Shown one piece after another: positions 1 to 14,400 of a stretch of 64,000 bases of DNA (its first letter is position 1; each line of letters opens with the position of its first letter). The notes under the pieces are model-generated. The model did not search any database. It was not told the origin of the DNA and saw nothing but the letters and a program-made list of their open reading frames with translations. The DNA comes from Symsagittifera roscoffensis. Its lineage: Eukaryota; Xenacoelomorpha; Acoela; Convolutidae. Both the position numbers and the translations under genes were made by a program. The DNA lies in NCBI RefSeq assembly GCF_963678635.1, contig NC_087071.1, forward strand, positions 30,246,141 to 30,310,140, read 5' to 3'.

Positions 1-470
1 ATTTTCGTCTATGTGGAGAAGTCAGTTGATGTTCTTTCAGTTTATTTCCCGTTTAACCTTCATAACCAGTTTTGTTGTTTTCGTCTATATGAAGAAGTCA
101 GTTGATGTTCTTTTAGTTTATGTACCAATAAACCCTTCGTAACCAGTTTCGTCGTTTTCGTTTTTGTCGATGTGGAGAAGTCAATTGATGTTCTTTTAGT
201 TTATGTACCCTCAAACCCTCCATAACCAGTTTTGTCGTTTTCGTCTATGTGGAGAAGTCAGTTGATGTTCTTTCAGTTTATTTCCCGTTAAATTCTTCAT
301 AACCAGTTTTGTCGTTGTCGTCTATGTGGAGAAATCAGTTGTTGTTCTTTTAGTGTATGTACCAATAAACCCTTCGTAACCAGTTTTGTCGTTTTCGTCT
401 ATGTGGAGAAGTCAGTTGATGTTTTTTTAGTTTATGTACCCTCAAACCCTCCATAACCAGTTTTGTCCTT

Positions 471-3400
471 TTCCTCACTGTGGAGAAGTCAGTTGATGTT
501 CTTTGAGTTTATTTCCCGTTAAATTCTTCATAACCAGTTTTGTCGTTGTCGTCTATGTGGAGAAATCAGTTGTTGTTATTTTAGTGTATGTACCAATAAA
601 CCCTTCGTAACCAGTTTGTCGTTTTCGTCTATGTGGAGAAGTCAGTTGATGTTTTTTAGTTTAGGTACCCTCAAACCCTCCATAACCAGTTTTGTCGTTT
701 TCGTTTTCGTCGATGTGGAGAAGTCAATTGATGTTCTTTTAGTTTATGTACCCTCAAACCCTCCATAACCAGTTTTGTCGTTTTCGTCTATATGGAGAAG
801 TCAGTTGATGTTCTTTCAGTTTATTTCCCGTTAAATTCTTCATAACCAGTTTTGTCGTTGTCGTCTATGTGGAGAAATCAGTTGTTGTTCTTTTCGTGTA
901 TGTACCAATAAACCCTTCGTAACCAGTTTTGTCGTTTTCGTCTATGTGGAGAAGTCAGTTGATGTTTTTTTAGTTTATGTACCCTCAAACCCTCCATAAC
1001 CAGTTTTGTCCTTTTCCTCACTGTGGAGAAGTCAGTTGATGTTCTTTGAGTTTATGTACCGTTAAACCCTTCATAACCAGTTTTGTCATTTTCGTCTATA
1101 TGGAGAAGTCAGTTGATGTTCTTTTAGTTTATGTACCAATAAACCCTTCGTAAACAGTTTCGTCGTTTTCGTCTATGTGGAGAAGTCAGTTGATGTTTTT
1201 TTAGTTTATGTACCCTCAAACCCTCCATAACCAGTTTTGTCCTTTTCCTCACTGTGGAGAAGTCAGTTGATGTTCTTTGAGTTTATGTACCGTTAAACCC
1301 TTCATAACCAGTTTTGTCATTTTCGTCTATGTGGAGAAGTCAGTTGAAGTTCTTTCAGTTTATTTCCCGTTAAACCCTTCATAACCAGTTTTGTTGTTTT
1401 CGTCTATATGGAGAAGTCAGTTGATGTTCATTTAGTTTATGTACCCTCAAACCCTCCAAAACCAGTTTTGTCGTTTTCGTTTTCGTCGATGTGGAGAAGT
1501 CAATTGATGTTCTTTTAGTTTATGTACCCTCAAACCCTCCATAACCCGTTTTGTCGTTTTCGTCTATGTGGAGAAGTCAGTTGATGTTCTTTCAGTTTTT
1601 TTCCCGTTAAACCCTTCATAACCAGTTTTGTCGTTGTCGTCTATGTGGAGAAATCAGTTGTTGTTCTTTTAGTGTATGTACCGTTAAACCCTCCATAACC
1701 AGTTTTGTCGTTTTTGTCTATGTGGAGAAGTCAGTTGATGTTTTTTTAGTTTATGTACCCTCAAACCCTCCATAACCAGTTTTGTCCTTTTCCTCACTGT
1801 GGAGAAGTCAGTTGATGTTCTTTGAGTTTATGTACCGTTAAACCCTTCATAACCAGTTTTGTCATTTTCGTCTATGTGGAGAAGTCAGTTGATGTTCTTT
1901 CAGTTTATATCCCGATAAACCCTTCATAACCAGTTTTGTTGTTTTCGTCTATATGGAGAAGTCAGTTGATGTTCTTTTAGTTTATGTACCAATAAATCCT
2001 TCTTAACCAGTTTCGTCGTTTTCGTTTTCGTCTATGTGGAGAAGTCAATTGATGTTCTTTTAGTTTAGGTACCCTCAAACCCTCCATAACCAGTTTTGTC
2101 GCTTTCGTTTTCGTCGATGTGGAGAAGTCAATTGATGTTCTTTTAGTTTATGTACCCTCAAACCCTCCGTAACCAGTTTTGTCCTTTTCGTCTATGTGGA
2201 GAAGTCAGTTGATGTTCTTTCAGTTTATTTCCCGTTAAACTCTTCATAACCAGTTTTGTCATTTTCGTCTATATGGAGAAGTCAGTTGATGTTCTTTTAG
2301 TTTATGTACCAATAAACCCTTCGTAAACAGTTTCGTCGTTTTCGTCTATGTGGAGAAGTCAGTTGATGTTTTTTTAGTTTATGTACCCTCAAACCCTCCA
2401 TAACCAGTTTTGTCCTTTTCCTCACTGTGGAGAAGTCAGTTGATGTTCTTTGAGTTTATGTACCGTTAAACCCTTCATAACCAGTTTTGTCGTTTTCGTC
2501 TATGTGGAGAAGTCAGTTGAAGTTCTTTCAGTTTATTTCCCGTTAAACCCTTCATAACCATTTTGTTGTTTTCGTCTATATGGAGAAGTCAGTTGATGTT
2601 TTTTTAGTTTATGTACCCTCAAACCCTCCATAACCAGTTTTGTCGTTTTCGTTTTCGTCGATGTGGAGAAGTCAATTGATGTTCTTTTAGTTTATGTACC
2701 CTCAAACCCTCCATAACCAGTTTTGTCGTTTTCGTCTAAGTGGAGAAGTCATATGATGTTCTTTCAGTTTAATTCCCGTTAAACCCTTCATAACCAGTTT
2801 TGTCGTTGTCGTCTATGTGGAGAAATCAGTTGTTGTTCTTTTAGTGTATGTACCGTTAAACCCTCCATAACCAGTTTTGTCGTTTTCGTCTATGTGGAGA
2901 GGTCAGTTGATGTTTTTTTAGTTTATGTACCCTCAAACCCTCCATAACCAGTTTTGTCCTTTTCCTCACTGTGGAGAAGTCAGTTGATGTTCTTTGAGTT
3001 TATGTACCGTTAAACCCTTCATAACCAATTTTGTTTTGTCATTTTTGTCTATGTGGAGAAGTCAGTTGATGTTCTTTCAGTTTATATCCCGATAAACCCT
3101 TCATAACCAGTTTTGTTGTTTTCGTCTATATGGAGAAGTCAGTTGATGTTCTTTTAGTTTATGAACCAATAAATCCTTCGTAACCAGTTTCATCGTTTTC
3201 GTTTTCGTCTATGTGGAGAAGTCAATTGATGTTCTTTTAGTTTAGGTACCCTCAAACCCTCCATAACCAGTTTTGTCGTTTTCGTTTTCGTCGATGTGGA
3301 GAAGTCAATTGATGTTCTTTTAGTTTATGTACCCTCAAACCCTCCGTAACCAGTTTTGTCCTTTTCGTCTACGTGGAGAAGTCAGTTGATGTTCTTTCAG

Positions 3401-4950
3401 TTTATTTCCCGTTAAACTCTTCATAACCAGTTTTGTCGTTGTCGTCTATGTGGAGAAATCAGTTTTTGTTCTTTTAGTGTATGTACCGTTAAACCCTCCA
3501 TAACCAGTTTTGTCGTTTTCGTCTATGTGGAGAAGTCAGTTGATGTTTTTTTTTAAGTTTATGTACCCTCAAACCCTCCATAACCAGTTTTGTCCTTTTC
3601 CTCACTGTGGAAAAGTCAGTTGATGTTCTTTGAGTTTATGTACCCTCAAACCCTCCATAACCAGTTTTGTCGTTTTCGTCTATGCGGAGAAGTCAGTTGA
3701 TGTTGTTTCAGTTTATTTCCCGTTGAACCCTTCATAACCAGTTTTGTCGTTGTCGTCTATGTGGAGAAATCAGTTGTTGTTCTTTTAGTGTATGTACCGT
3801 TAAACCCTCCATAACCAGTTTTGTCGTTTTCGTCTATGTGGAGAAGTCAGTTGATGTTTTTTTTAGTTTATGTACCCTCAAACCCTCCATAAACAGTTTT
3901 GTCCTTTTCCTCACTGTGGAGAAATCAGTTGATGTTCTTTGAGTTTATGTACCGTTAAACCCTTCATAACCAGTTTTGTCATTTTCATCTATGTGGAGAA
4001 GTCAGTTGATGTTCTTTCCTTTTTTTTCCCGTTAAACCCTTCATAACCAGTTTTGTTGTTTTCGTCTATATGGAGAAGTCAGTTGATGTTCTTCTAGTTT
4101 ATGTACCAATAAAACCTTCGTAACCAGTTTCGTCGTTTTCGTTTTCGTCTATGTGGAGAAGTCAATTGATGTTCTTTTAGTTTAGGTACCCCAAACCCTC
4201 CATAACCAGTTTTGTCGTTTTCGTTTTCGTCGATGTGGAGAAGTCAGTTGATGTTCTTTTAGTTTATGTACCCTCAAACCCTCCATAACCAGTTTTGTCG
4301 TTTTCCTCACTGTGGAGAAGTCAGTTGATGTTCTTTGAGTTTATGTACCGTTAAACCCTTCATAACCAGTTTTGCCATTTTCGTCTATGTGGAGAAGTCA
4401 GTTGATGTTCTTTCATTTTATTTCCCGTTAAACCCTTCATAACCAGTTTTGTTGTTTTCATCTATATGGAGAAGTCAGTTGATGTTCTTCTAGTTTATGT
4501 ACCAATAAACCCTTCGTAACCAGTTTCGTCGTTTTCGTTTTCGTCTATGTGGAGAAGTCAATTGATGTTTTTTTAGTTTAGGTACCCTCAAAAACTCCAT
4601 AACCAGTTTTGTCGTTTTCGTATTCGTCGATGTTGAGAAGTCAATCGATGTTCTTTCAGTTTATGTACCCTCAAACCCTCCATAACCAGTTTTGTCGTTT
4701 TCGTCTATGTGGAGAAGTCAGTTGATGTTCTTTCAGTTTATTTCCCGTTAAACCCTTCATAACCAGTTTTGTCGTTGTCGTCTATGTGGAGAAATCAGTT
4801 GTTGTTCTTTTAGTGTATGTACCGTTAAACCCTTCAAAACCAGTTTCGTCGTTTTTGTTTTCGTCTATGTGGAGAAGTCAGTTGATGTTTTTATAGTTTA
4901 TGTACCCTCAAACCCTCCATAACCAGTTTTGTCCTTTTCCTCACTGTGGA
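471..4950. repeat. Satellite subregion with ~544/629-bp higher-order period
   Basis: The variant TTCCTCACTG, replacing the usual TTCGTCTATG, starts at 471, 1013, 1245, 1789, 2418, 2962, 3598, 3907, 4303 and 4937 and was not seen elsewhere in the array. Spacings of about 544 and 629-636 bp recur, and 1245 to 2418 and 1789 to 2962 are both 1,173 bp. This means that blocks of 7 and 8 monomers are copied together as a ~1.17-kb higher-order unit. Confidence 0.75.
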
Positions 4951-5430
4951 GAAGTCAGTTGATGTTCTTTGAGTTTATGTACCGTTAAACCCTTCATAAC
5001 CAAATTTGTCATTTTCGTCTTTGTGGAGAAGTCAGTTGATGTTCTTTCAGTTTATGTACCGTTAAACCCTTCATAACAAGTTTTGTCGTTGTCCTCTATG
5101 TGAAGAAATCAGTTGTTGTTCTTTTAGTGTATGTACCGTTAAACCCTCCATTACCAGTTTTGTCGTTTTTTTCTATGTGAGCAAGTCAATTGATGTTCTT
5201 TTAGTTTATGTACCCTCAAACCCTCCATAACCAGTTTTGTCGTTTTCGTTTATGTGGAGAAGTCAGTAGATGTTCTTTCAGTGTATGTAACGTTAAACCC
5301 TCCATAACCAGTCTTGTCGTTTTCTTCTATGTGGAGAAGTCAGTTGATGTTTTTTTAGTTTATGTACCCTCAAACCCTCCATAACCAGTTTTGTCCTTTT
5401 CGTCTCTGTGGAGAAGACAGTTGATGTTCT

Positions 5431-8400
5431 TTGATTTTATGTACCGTTAAACCCTCCATAATCAGTTTTGTTGTTTTCGTCTATATGGAGAAGTCAGTTG
5501 ATTTTCTTTTAGTTTATGTACTGTTAAACCCTTCATAACCAGTTTTGTCGTTTTCGTTTTGGTTTGTGGAGAAGTCAGTTGATGTTCTTTTAATTTATGA
5601 ACATTCAAACCCTCCATAACCAGTTTTGTCGTTTTCGTTTTCGTCGATGTGGAGAAGTCAATTGATGTTTTTTTAGTTTATGTACCCTCAAACCCTCCAT
5701 AAACAGTTTTGTCATTTTCGTCTATGTCGAGAAGTCAGTTGATGTTCTTTCAGTTTATTTCCCGTTAAACCCTTCATAACCAGCTTTGTCGTTGTCGTCT
5801 ATGTGGAGAAATCAGTTGTTGTTCTTTTAGTGTATGTACCGTTAAACCCTCCATAACCAGTTTTGTCGTTTTCGTCTATGTGGAGAATTCACTTGATGTT
5901 TTTTTAGTTTATGTACCCTCAAACCCTCCGTCACCAGTTTTGTCCTTTTCTTCTCTGTGGAGAAGTCAGTTGATGTTCTTTGAGTTTATGTACCGTTAAA
6001 CCCTTCATAACCAGTTTTGTCATTTTCGTCTATGTGGAGAAGTCAGTTGATGTTCTTTCAGTTTATGTACCGTTAAACCCTTCATAACCAGTTTTGTCGT
6101 TGTCGTCTATGTGAAGAAATCAGTTGTTGTTCTTTTAGTGTATGTACCGTTAAACCCTCCATAACCAGGTTTGTCGTTTTTGTCTATGTGGATAAGTCAA
6201 TTGAGGTTCTTTTAGTTTATGTACCCTCAAACCCTCCATAACCAGTTTTGTCTTTTTCGTCTATGTCGAGAAGTCAGTTGATGTTCTTTCAGTTTATTTC
6301 CCGTTAAACCCTTCATAACCAGCTTTGTCGTTGTCGCCTATGTAGAAAAATCAGTTGTTGTTCTTTTAGTGTATGTACCGTTAAACCCTCCATAACCAGT
6401 TTTGTCGTTTTTGTCTATGTGGAGAAGTCAATTGATGTTCTTTTAGTGTATGTACCGTTAAACCCTCCATAACCAGTTTTGTCGTTTTCGTCTATGTGGA
6501 GAAGTCAGTTGATGTTTTTTTTAGTTTATAACCCTCAAACCCTCCGTAACCATCTTTGTCCTTTTCTTCTCTGTGGAGAAGTCAGTAGATGTTCTTTCAG
6601 TGTATGTAACGTTAAACCCTCCATAACCAGTCTTGTCTTTTTCATCTATGTGGAGAAGTCAGTTGATGTTCTTTCAGTTTTTTCCCGTTAAACCCTTCAT
6701 AACCAGCTTTGTCGTTGTCGTCTATGTGGATAAATCGGTTGTTGTTCTTTTAGTGTATTTACCGTTAAACCCTCCATAACCAGTTTTGTCGTTTTCGTCT
6801 ATGTGGAGAAGTCAGTTGATGTTTTTTTAGCTTATGTACCCTCAAACTCACCATAAACAGTTTTGTCGTTTTCGTCTATGTCGAGAAGTCAGTTGATGTT
6901 CTTTCAGTTTATTTCCCGTTAAACCCTTCATAACCAGCTTTGTCGTTTTCGTTTTCGTCGATGTGGAGAAGTCAATTGATGTTCTTTTAGTTTATGTACC
7001 CTCAAACCCTCCGTAACCAGTTTTGTCCTTTTCGTCTATGTGGAGAAGTCAGTTGATGTTCTTTGATTTTATGTACCGTTAAACCCTCCATAATCAGTTT
7101 TGTTGTTTTCGTCTATATGGAGAAGTCAGTTGATTTTCTTTTAGTTTATGTACTGTTAAACCCTTCATAACCAGTTTTGTCGTTTTCGTTTTGGTCTGTG
7201 GAGAAGTCAGTTGATGTTCTTTTAATTTATGAACATTCAAACCCTCCATAACCAGTTTTGTCGTTTTCGTTTTCGTCGATGTGGAGAAGTCAATTGATGT
7301 TTTTTTAGTTTATGTACCCTCAAACCCTCCATAAACAGTTTTGTCGTTTTCGTCTATGTCGAGAAGTCAGTTGATGTTCTTTCAGTTTATTTCCCGTTAA
7401 ACCCTTCATAACCAGCTTTGTCGTTGTCGTCTATGTGGAGAAATCAGTTGTTGTTCTTTTAGTGTATGTACCGTTAAACCCTCCATAACCAGTTTTGTCG
7501 TTTTCGTCTATGTGGAGAATTCACTTGATGTTTTTTTAGTTTATGTACCCTCAAACCCTCCGTCACCAGTTTTGTCCTTTTCTTCTCTGTGGAGAAGTCA
7601 GTTGATGTTCTTTGAGTTTATGTACCGTTAAACCCTTCATAACCAGTTTTATCATTTTCGTCTATGTGGAGAAGTCAGTTGATGTTCTTTCAGTTTATGT
7701 ACCGTTAAACCCTTCATAACCAGTTTTGTCGTTGTCGTCTATGTGAAGAAATCAGTTGTTGTTCTTTTAGTGTATGTACCGTTAAACCCTCCATAACCAG
7801 TTTTGTCGTTTTTGTCTATGTGGATAAGTCAATTGATGTTCTTTTAGTTTATGTACCGTCAAACCCTCCATAACCAGTTTTGTCTTTTTCGTCTATGTCG
7901 AGAAGTCAGTTGATGTTCTTTCAGTTTATTTCCCGTTAAACCCTTCATAACCAGCTTTGTCGTTGTCGCCTATGCGGAAAAATCAGTTGTTGCTCTTTTA
8001 GTGTATGTACCGTTAAACCCTCCATAACCAGTTTTGTCGTTTTTGTCTATGTGGAGAAGTCAATTGATGTTCTTTTAGTGTATGTACCGTTAAACGCTCC
8101 ATAACCAGTTTTGTCGTTTTCGTCTATGTGGAGAAGTCAGTTGATGTTTTTTTTTAGTTTATAACCCTCAAACCCTCCGTAACCAGTTTTGTCCTTTTCT
8201 TCTCTGTGGAGAAGTCAGTAGATGTTCTTTCAGTGTATGTAACGTTAAACCCTCCATAACCAGTCTTGTCTTTTTCATCTATGTGGAGAAGTCAGTTGAT
8301 GTTCTTTCAGTTTTTTTCCCGTTAAACCCTTCATAACCAGCTTTGTCGTTGTCGTCTATGTGGATAAATCGGTTGTTGTTCTTTTAGTGTATTTACCGTT

Positions 8401-8578
8401 AAACCCTCCATAACCAGTTTTGTCGTTTTCGTCTATGTGGAGAAGTCAGTTGATGTTTTTTTAGCTTATGTACCCTCAAACTCACCATAAACAGTTTTGT
8501 CGTTTTCGTCTATGTCGAGAAGTCAGTTGATGTTCTTTCAGTTTATTTCCCGTTAAACCCTTCATAACCAGCTTTGTC
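5431..8578. repeat. Satellite: tandem 1,632-bp higher-order duplication
   Basis: The block from 5431 (TTGATTTTATGTACCG) recurs at 7063, an offset of 1,632 bp. The rare variant TAATTTATGAACATTC recurs at 5591 and 7223 with the same offset. A later shared variant (GATGTTCTTTCAGTGTATG) lies at 6588 and 8221, offset 1,633, so there has been a single-base indel since duplication. The copies stop matching near 6945 and 8578. About 21 monomers were duplicated as one piece. Confidence 0.85.
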
Positions 8579-8599
8579 GTTGTCGCCTATGTGGAGAAA

Positions 8600-9900
8600 T
8601 CAGTTGTTGTTCTTTTAGTGTATGTACCGTTAAACCCTCCATAACCAGTTTTGTCGTTTTCGTTTTCGTCGATGTGGAGAAGTCAATTGATGTTTTTTTA
8701 GTTTATGTACCCTAAAACCCTCCATAAACAATTTTTTCGTTGTCGTCTATGTGGAGAAATCAGTTGTTGTTCTTTTAGTGTATGTACCCTCAAACCTTCC
8801 ATAACCAGTTTTGTCGTTTTCGTTTTCGTCGATGTGGAGAAGTCAATTGATGTTTTTTTAGTTTATGTACCCTCAAACCCTCCATAAACAGTTTTGTCGT
8901 TGTCGTCTATGTGGAGAAATCAGTTGTTGTTCTTTTAGTTTATGTACCCTCAAACCCTCCATAAACAGTTTTGTCGTTTTCGTCTCTGTGGAGAAGTCAG
9001 TTGATGTTCTTTGAGTTTATGTACCGTTAAACCCTTCATAACCAGTTTTGTCATTTTCGTCTATGTGGAGAAGTCAGTTGATGTTCTTTCAGTTTATGTA
9101 CCCTCAAACCCTCCATAAACAGTTTTGTCGTTGTCGTCTATGTGGAGAAATCAGTTGTTGTTCTTTTAGTTTATGTACCCTCAAACCCTTCATAACCAGC
9201 TTTGTCGTTGTCGTCTATGTGGAGAAATCGGTTGTTGTTCTTTTAGTGTATTTACCGTTAAACCCTCCATAACCAGTTTTGTCGTTTTCGTCTATGTGGA
9301 GAAGTCAGTTGATGTTTTTTTAGTTTATGTACCCTCAAACTCACCATAAACAGTTTTGGCGTTTTTGTCTATGTCGAGAAGTCAGTTGATGTTCTTTCAG
9401 TTTATTTCCCGTTAAACCCTTCATAACCAGCTTTGTCGTTGTCGCCTATGTGGAGAAATCAGTTGTTGTTCTTTTAGTGTATGTACCGTTAAACCCTCCA
9501 TAACCAGTTTTGTCGTTTTCGTTTTCGTCGAAGTGGAGAAGTCAATTGATGTTTTTTTAGTTTATGTACCCTCAAACCCTCCATAAACAATTTTGTCGTT
9601 GTCGTCTATGTGGAGAAATCAGTTGTTGTTCTTTTAGTGTATGTACCCTCAAACCCTCCATAACCAGTTTTGTCGTTTTCGTTTTCGTCGATGTGGAGAA
9701 AACAATTGATGTTTTTTTAGTTTATGTACCCTCAAACCCTCCATAAACAGTTTTGTCGTTGTCGTCTATGTGGAGAAATCAGTTGTTGTTCTTTTAGTTT
9801 ATGTACCCTCAAACCCTCCATAAACAGTTTTGTCGTTTTCGTCTCTGTGGTGAAGTCAGTTGATGTTCTTTGAGTTTATGTACCGTTAAACCCTTCATAA
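8600..9900. repeat. Satellite block shared with 13.2-14.8 kb
   Basis: This block alternates 83-bp monomers with GTTGTCG monomers and has the variant CCTCCATAAACAG in place of CATAACCAG. The same succession of variants returns at about 13,200-14,800, so one higher-order block occurs at two sites roughly 4.7 kb apart inside the array. Confidence 0.6.
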
Positions 9901-11452
9901 CCAGTTTGTCATTTTTGTCTATGTTGAGAAGTCAGTTGATGTTCTTTCAGTTTATGTACCGTTAAACCCATCATAACCAGTTTTGTCGTTGTCGTCTATG
10001 TGAAGAAATCAGTTGTTGTTCTTTTAGTGTATGTACCGTTAAACCCTCCATAACCAGTTTTGTCGTTTTTGTCTATGTGGAGAAGTCAATTGATGTTCTT
10101 TTAGTTTATGTACCCTCAAACCCTCCATAACCAGTTTTGTCTTTTTCGTCTATGTGGAGAAGTCAGTAGATGTTCTTTCAGGGTATGTAACGTTAAACCC
10201 TCCATAACCAGTCTTGTCATTTTCATCTATGTGGAGAAGTCAGTTGATGTTTTTTTAGTTTATGAACCCTCAAGCCCTCCATAATCAGTTTTGTTGTTTT
10301 CGCCTATATGGAGAAGTCAATTGATGTTCTTTTAGTTTATGTACCAATAAACCCTTCGTAACCAGTTTTGTCGTTTTCACTTTTGTCTATGTGGAGAAGT
10401 CAGTTGATGTTTTTTTAGTTTATGTACCCTCAAACCCTCCATAACCAGTTTTGCCCTTTTTGTCTCTGTGGAGAGGAGAAGTCAGTTGATGTTCTTTGAG
10501 TTTATGTACCGTTAAACCCTCCATAATCCATTTTGTTGTTTTCGTCTATATGGAGAAGTCAGTTGATGGTCTTTTAGTTTATGTACCATTAAACCCTTCG
10601 TAACCAGTTTCGTCGTTTTCGTTTTCGTCTATGTGGAGAAGTCAATTGATGTTCTTTGAGTTTATGTACCGTTAAACCCTTCATAACCAGTTTGTCATTT
10701 TTGTCTATGTTGAGAAGTCAGTTGATGTTCTTTCAGTTTATGTACCGTTAAACCCATCATAACCAGTTTTGTCGTTGTCGTCTATGTGAAGAAATCAGTT
10801 GTTGTTCTTTTAGTGTATGTACCGTTAAACCCTCCATAACCAGTTTTGTCGTTTTTGTCTATGTGGAGAAGTCAATTGATGTTCTTTTAGTTTATGTACC
10901 CTCAAACCCTCCATAACCAGTTTTGTCTTTTTCGTCTATGTGGAGAAGTCAGTAGATGTTCTTTCAGGGTATGTAACGTTAAACCCTCCATAACCAGTCT
11001 TGTCATTTTCATCTATGTGGAGAAGTCAGTTGATGTTTTTTTAGTTTATGAACCCTCAAGCCCTCCATAATCAGTTTTGTTGTTTTCGCCTATATGGAGA
11101 AGTCAATTGATGTTCTTTTAGTTTATGTACCAATAAACCCTTCGTAACCAGTTTTGTCGTTTTCACTTTTGTCTATGTGGAGAAGTCAGTTGATGTTTTT
11201 TTAGTTTATGTACCCTCAAACCCTCCATAACCAGTTTTGCCCTTTTTGTCTCTGTGGAGAAGTCAGTTGATGTTCTTTTAGTGTATGTACCGTTAAACCC
11301 TCCATAACCAGTTTTGTCGTTTTTGTCTATGTGGAGATGTCAGTTGATGTTTTTTAGTTTATGTACCCTCAAACCCTCCATAACCAGTTTTGTCCTTTTC
11401 GTCTCTGTGGAGAGGAGAAGTCAGTTGATGTTCTTTGAGTTTATGTACCGTT
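9880..11452. repeat. Satellite: tandem 786-bp duplication
   Basis: The rare variant GTTAAACCCATCATAACC is at 9961 and 10747, and TGTTCTTTCAGGGTATG is at 10171 and 10957; both offsets are exactly 786 bp. The insertion variant GGAGAGGAGAAG at about 10,470 and 11,410 is offset 939 bp, which is 786 plus two monomers, so a further small rearrangement followed the duplication. Confidence 0.85.
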
Positions 11453-14400
11453 AAACCCTCCATAATCCATTTTGTTGTTTTCGTCTATATGGAGAAGTCA
11501 GTTGATGGTCTTTTAGTTTATGTACCATTAAACCCTTCGTAACCAGTTTCGTCGTTTTCGTTTTCGTCTATGTGGAGAAGTCAATTGATGTTCTTTTAGT
11601 TTATGTACCCTCAAACCCTCCATAACCTGTTTTGTCGTTTTCGTCTATGTGGAGAAGTCAGTTGATGTTCTTTCAGTTTATTTCCCGTTAAACCCTTCAT
11701 AACCAGTTTTGTTGTTTTTGTCTATATGGAGAAGTCAGTTGATTTTCTTTTAGTTTATGTACCAATAAACCCCTCGTAACCAGTTTTGTCGTTTTCGTCT
11801 ATGTTAAGAAGTCAGTTGAAGTTTTTTTAGTTTATGTACCCTCAAGCCGTCCATAACCAGTTTTGTCATTTTCGTCTCTGTGGAGAAGTCAGTTGATGTT
11901 CTTTCAGTTTATGTACGGTTAAACCCTCCATAACCAGTCTTGTCGTTTTCGTCTATTTGGAGATGTCAGTTGATGTTTTCTTAGATTATTTCCCGTTAAA
12001 CCCTTCATAACCAGTTTTGTCGTTGTCGTGTATGTGAAGATATCAGTTGTTGTTCTTTTAGTGTATGTACCGTTAAACCCTCCATAACCAGTTTTGTCAT
12101 TTTCGTCTATGTGGAGAAGTCAGTTGATGTTCTTTCAGACTATGTACCGTTAAACCCTCCATAACCAGTCTTGTCGTTTTCGTCTATTTGGAGTTGTCAA
12201 TTGATGTTTTCTTAGATTATTTCCCGTTAAACCCTTCATAACCAGTTTTGTCGTTGTCGTCTATGTGGAGAAGTCAGTAGATGTTCTTTCAGTGTATGTA
12301 CCGTTAAACCCTCCATAACCAGTCTTGTCGTTTTCGTCTATGTGGAGATGTCAGTTGATGTTTTTTTAGTTTATGTACCCTCAAACCCTTCATAACCAGT
12401 TTTGTCCTTTTCGTCTCTGTGGAGAAGTCAGTTGATGTTCTTTGATTTTATGTACCGTTAAACCCTCCATAATCAGTTTTGTTGTTTTCGTCTATATGGA
12501 GAAGTCAGTTGATGTTCTTTTAGTTTATGTACCAATAAACCCTTCGATACCAGTTTTGTCGTTTTCGTTTTCGTCTATGTGGAGAAGTCAATTGATGTTC
12601 TTTTAGTTTAGGCACCCTCAAACCCTCCATAACCAGTTTTTTCGTTTTCGTTTTCGTCGATTTGGAGAAGTCAGCTGATGTTCTTTTAATTTATGTACCC
12701 TCAAGCCCTCCATAATCAGTTTTGTTGTTTTCGTCTCTATGGAGAAGTCAATTGATGTTCTTTTAGTTTATGTACCAATAAACCGTTCGTAACCAGTTTT
12801 GTCGTTTTCATTTTTGTTTATATGGAGAAGTCAATTGATGTTCTTTTAGTTTATGTACCCTCAAACCCTCAATAACCAGTTTTGTTGTTTTTGTCTATGT
12901 GGAGAAGTCAGTTGATGTTTTTTTAGTTTATAACCCTCAAACCCTCCGTAACCAGTTTTGTCCTTTTCTTCTCTGTGGAGAAGTCAGTAGATGTTCTTTC
13001 AGTGTATGTAACGTTAAACCCTCCATAACCAGTCTTGTCGTTTTCATCTATGTGGAGAAGTCAGTTGATGTTCTTTCAGTTTATTTCCCGTTAAACCCTT
13101 CATAACCAGCTTTGTCGTTGTCGTCTATGTGGAGAAATCGGTTGTTTTTCTTTTATTGTATTTACCGTTAAAACCTCCATAACCAGTTTTGTCGTTTTCG
13201 TCTATGTGGAGAAGTCAGTTGATGTTTTTTTTAGTTTATGTACCCTCAAACTCACCATAAACAGTTTTGTCGTTTTCGTCTATGTCGAGAAGTCAGTTGA
13301 TGTTCTTTCAGTTTATTTCCCGTTAAACCCTTCATAACCAGCTTTGTCGTTGTCGCCTATGTGGAGAAATCAGTTGTTGTTCTTTTAGTGTATGTACCGT
13401 TAAACCCTCCATAACCAGTTTTGTCGTTTTCGTTTTCGTCGATGTGGAGAAGTCAATTGATGTTTATTTAGTTTATGTACCCTCAAACCCTCCATAAACA
13501 GTTTTGTCGTTGTCGTCTATGTGGAGAAATCAGTTGCTGTTCTTTTAGTGTATGTACCCTCAATCCCTCCATAACCAGTTTTGTCGTTTTCGTTTTCGTC
13601 GATGTGGAGAAGTCAATTGATGTTTTTTTAGTTTATGTACCCTCAAACCCTCCATAAACAGTTTTGTCGTTGTCGTCTATGTGGAGAAATCAGTTGTTGT
13701 TCTTTTAGTTTATGTACCCTCAAACCCTCCATAAACAGTTTTGTCGTTTTCGTCTCTGTGGAGAAGTCAGTTGACGTTCTTTGAGTTTATGTACCGTTAA
13801 ACCCTTCATAACCAGTTTTGTCATTTTCGTCTATGTGGAGAAGTCAGTTGATGTTCTTTCAGTTTATGTACCCTCAAACCCTCCATAACCAGTTTTGTCG
13901 TTTTCGTCTATGTGGAGAAGTCAGTTGATGTTTTCTTAGTTTATGTACCCTCAAACTCACCATAAACAGTTTTGTCGTTTTCGTCTATGTCGAGAAGTCA
14001 GTTGATGTTCTTTCAGTTTATTTCCCGTTAAACCCTTCATAACCAGCTTTGTCGTTGTCGCCTATGTGGAGAAATCAGTTGTTGTTCTTTTAGTGTATGT
14101 ACCGTTAAACCCTCCATAACCAGTTTTGTCGTTTTCGTTTTCGTCGATGTGGAGAAGTCAATTGATGTTTTTTTAGTTTATGTACCCTCAAACCCTCCAT
14201 AAACAGTTTTGTCGTTGTCGTCTATGTGGAGAAATCAGTTGTTGTTCTTTTAGTGTATGTACCCTCAAACCCTCCATAACCAGTTTTGTCGTTTTCTTTT
14301 TCGTCGATGTGGAGAAGTCAATTGATGTTTTTTTTAGTTTATGTACCCTCAAACCCTCCATAAACAGTTTTGTCGTTGTCGTCTATGTGGAGAAATCTGT

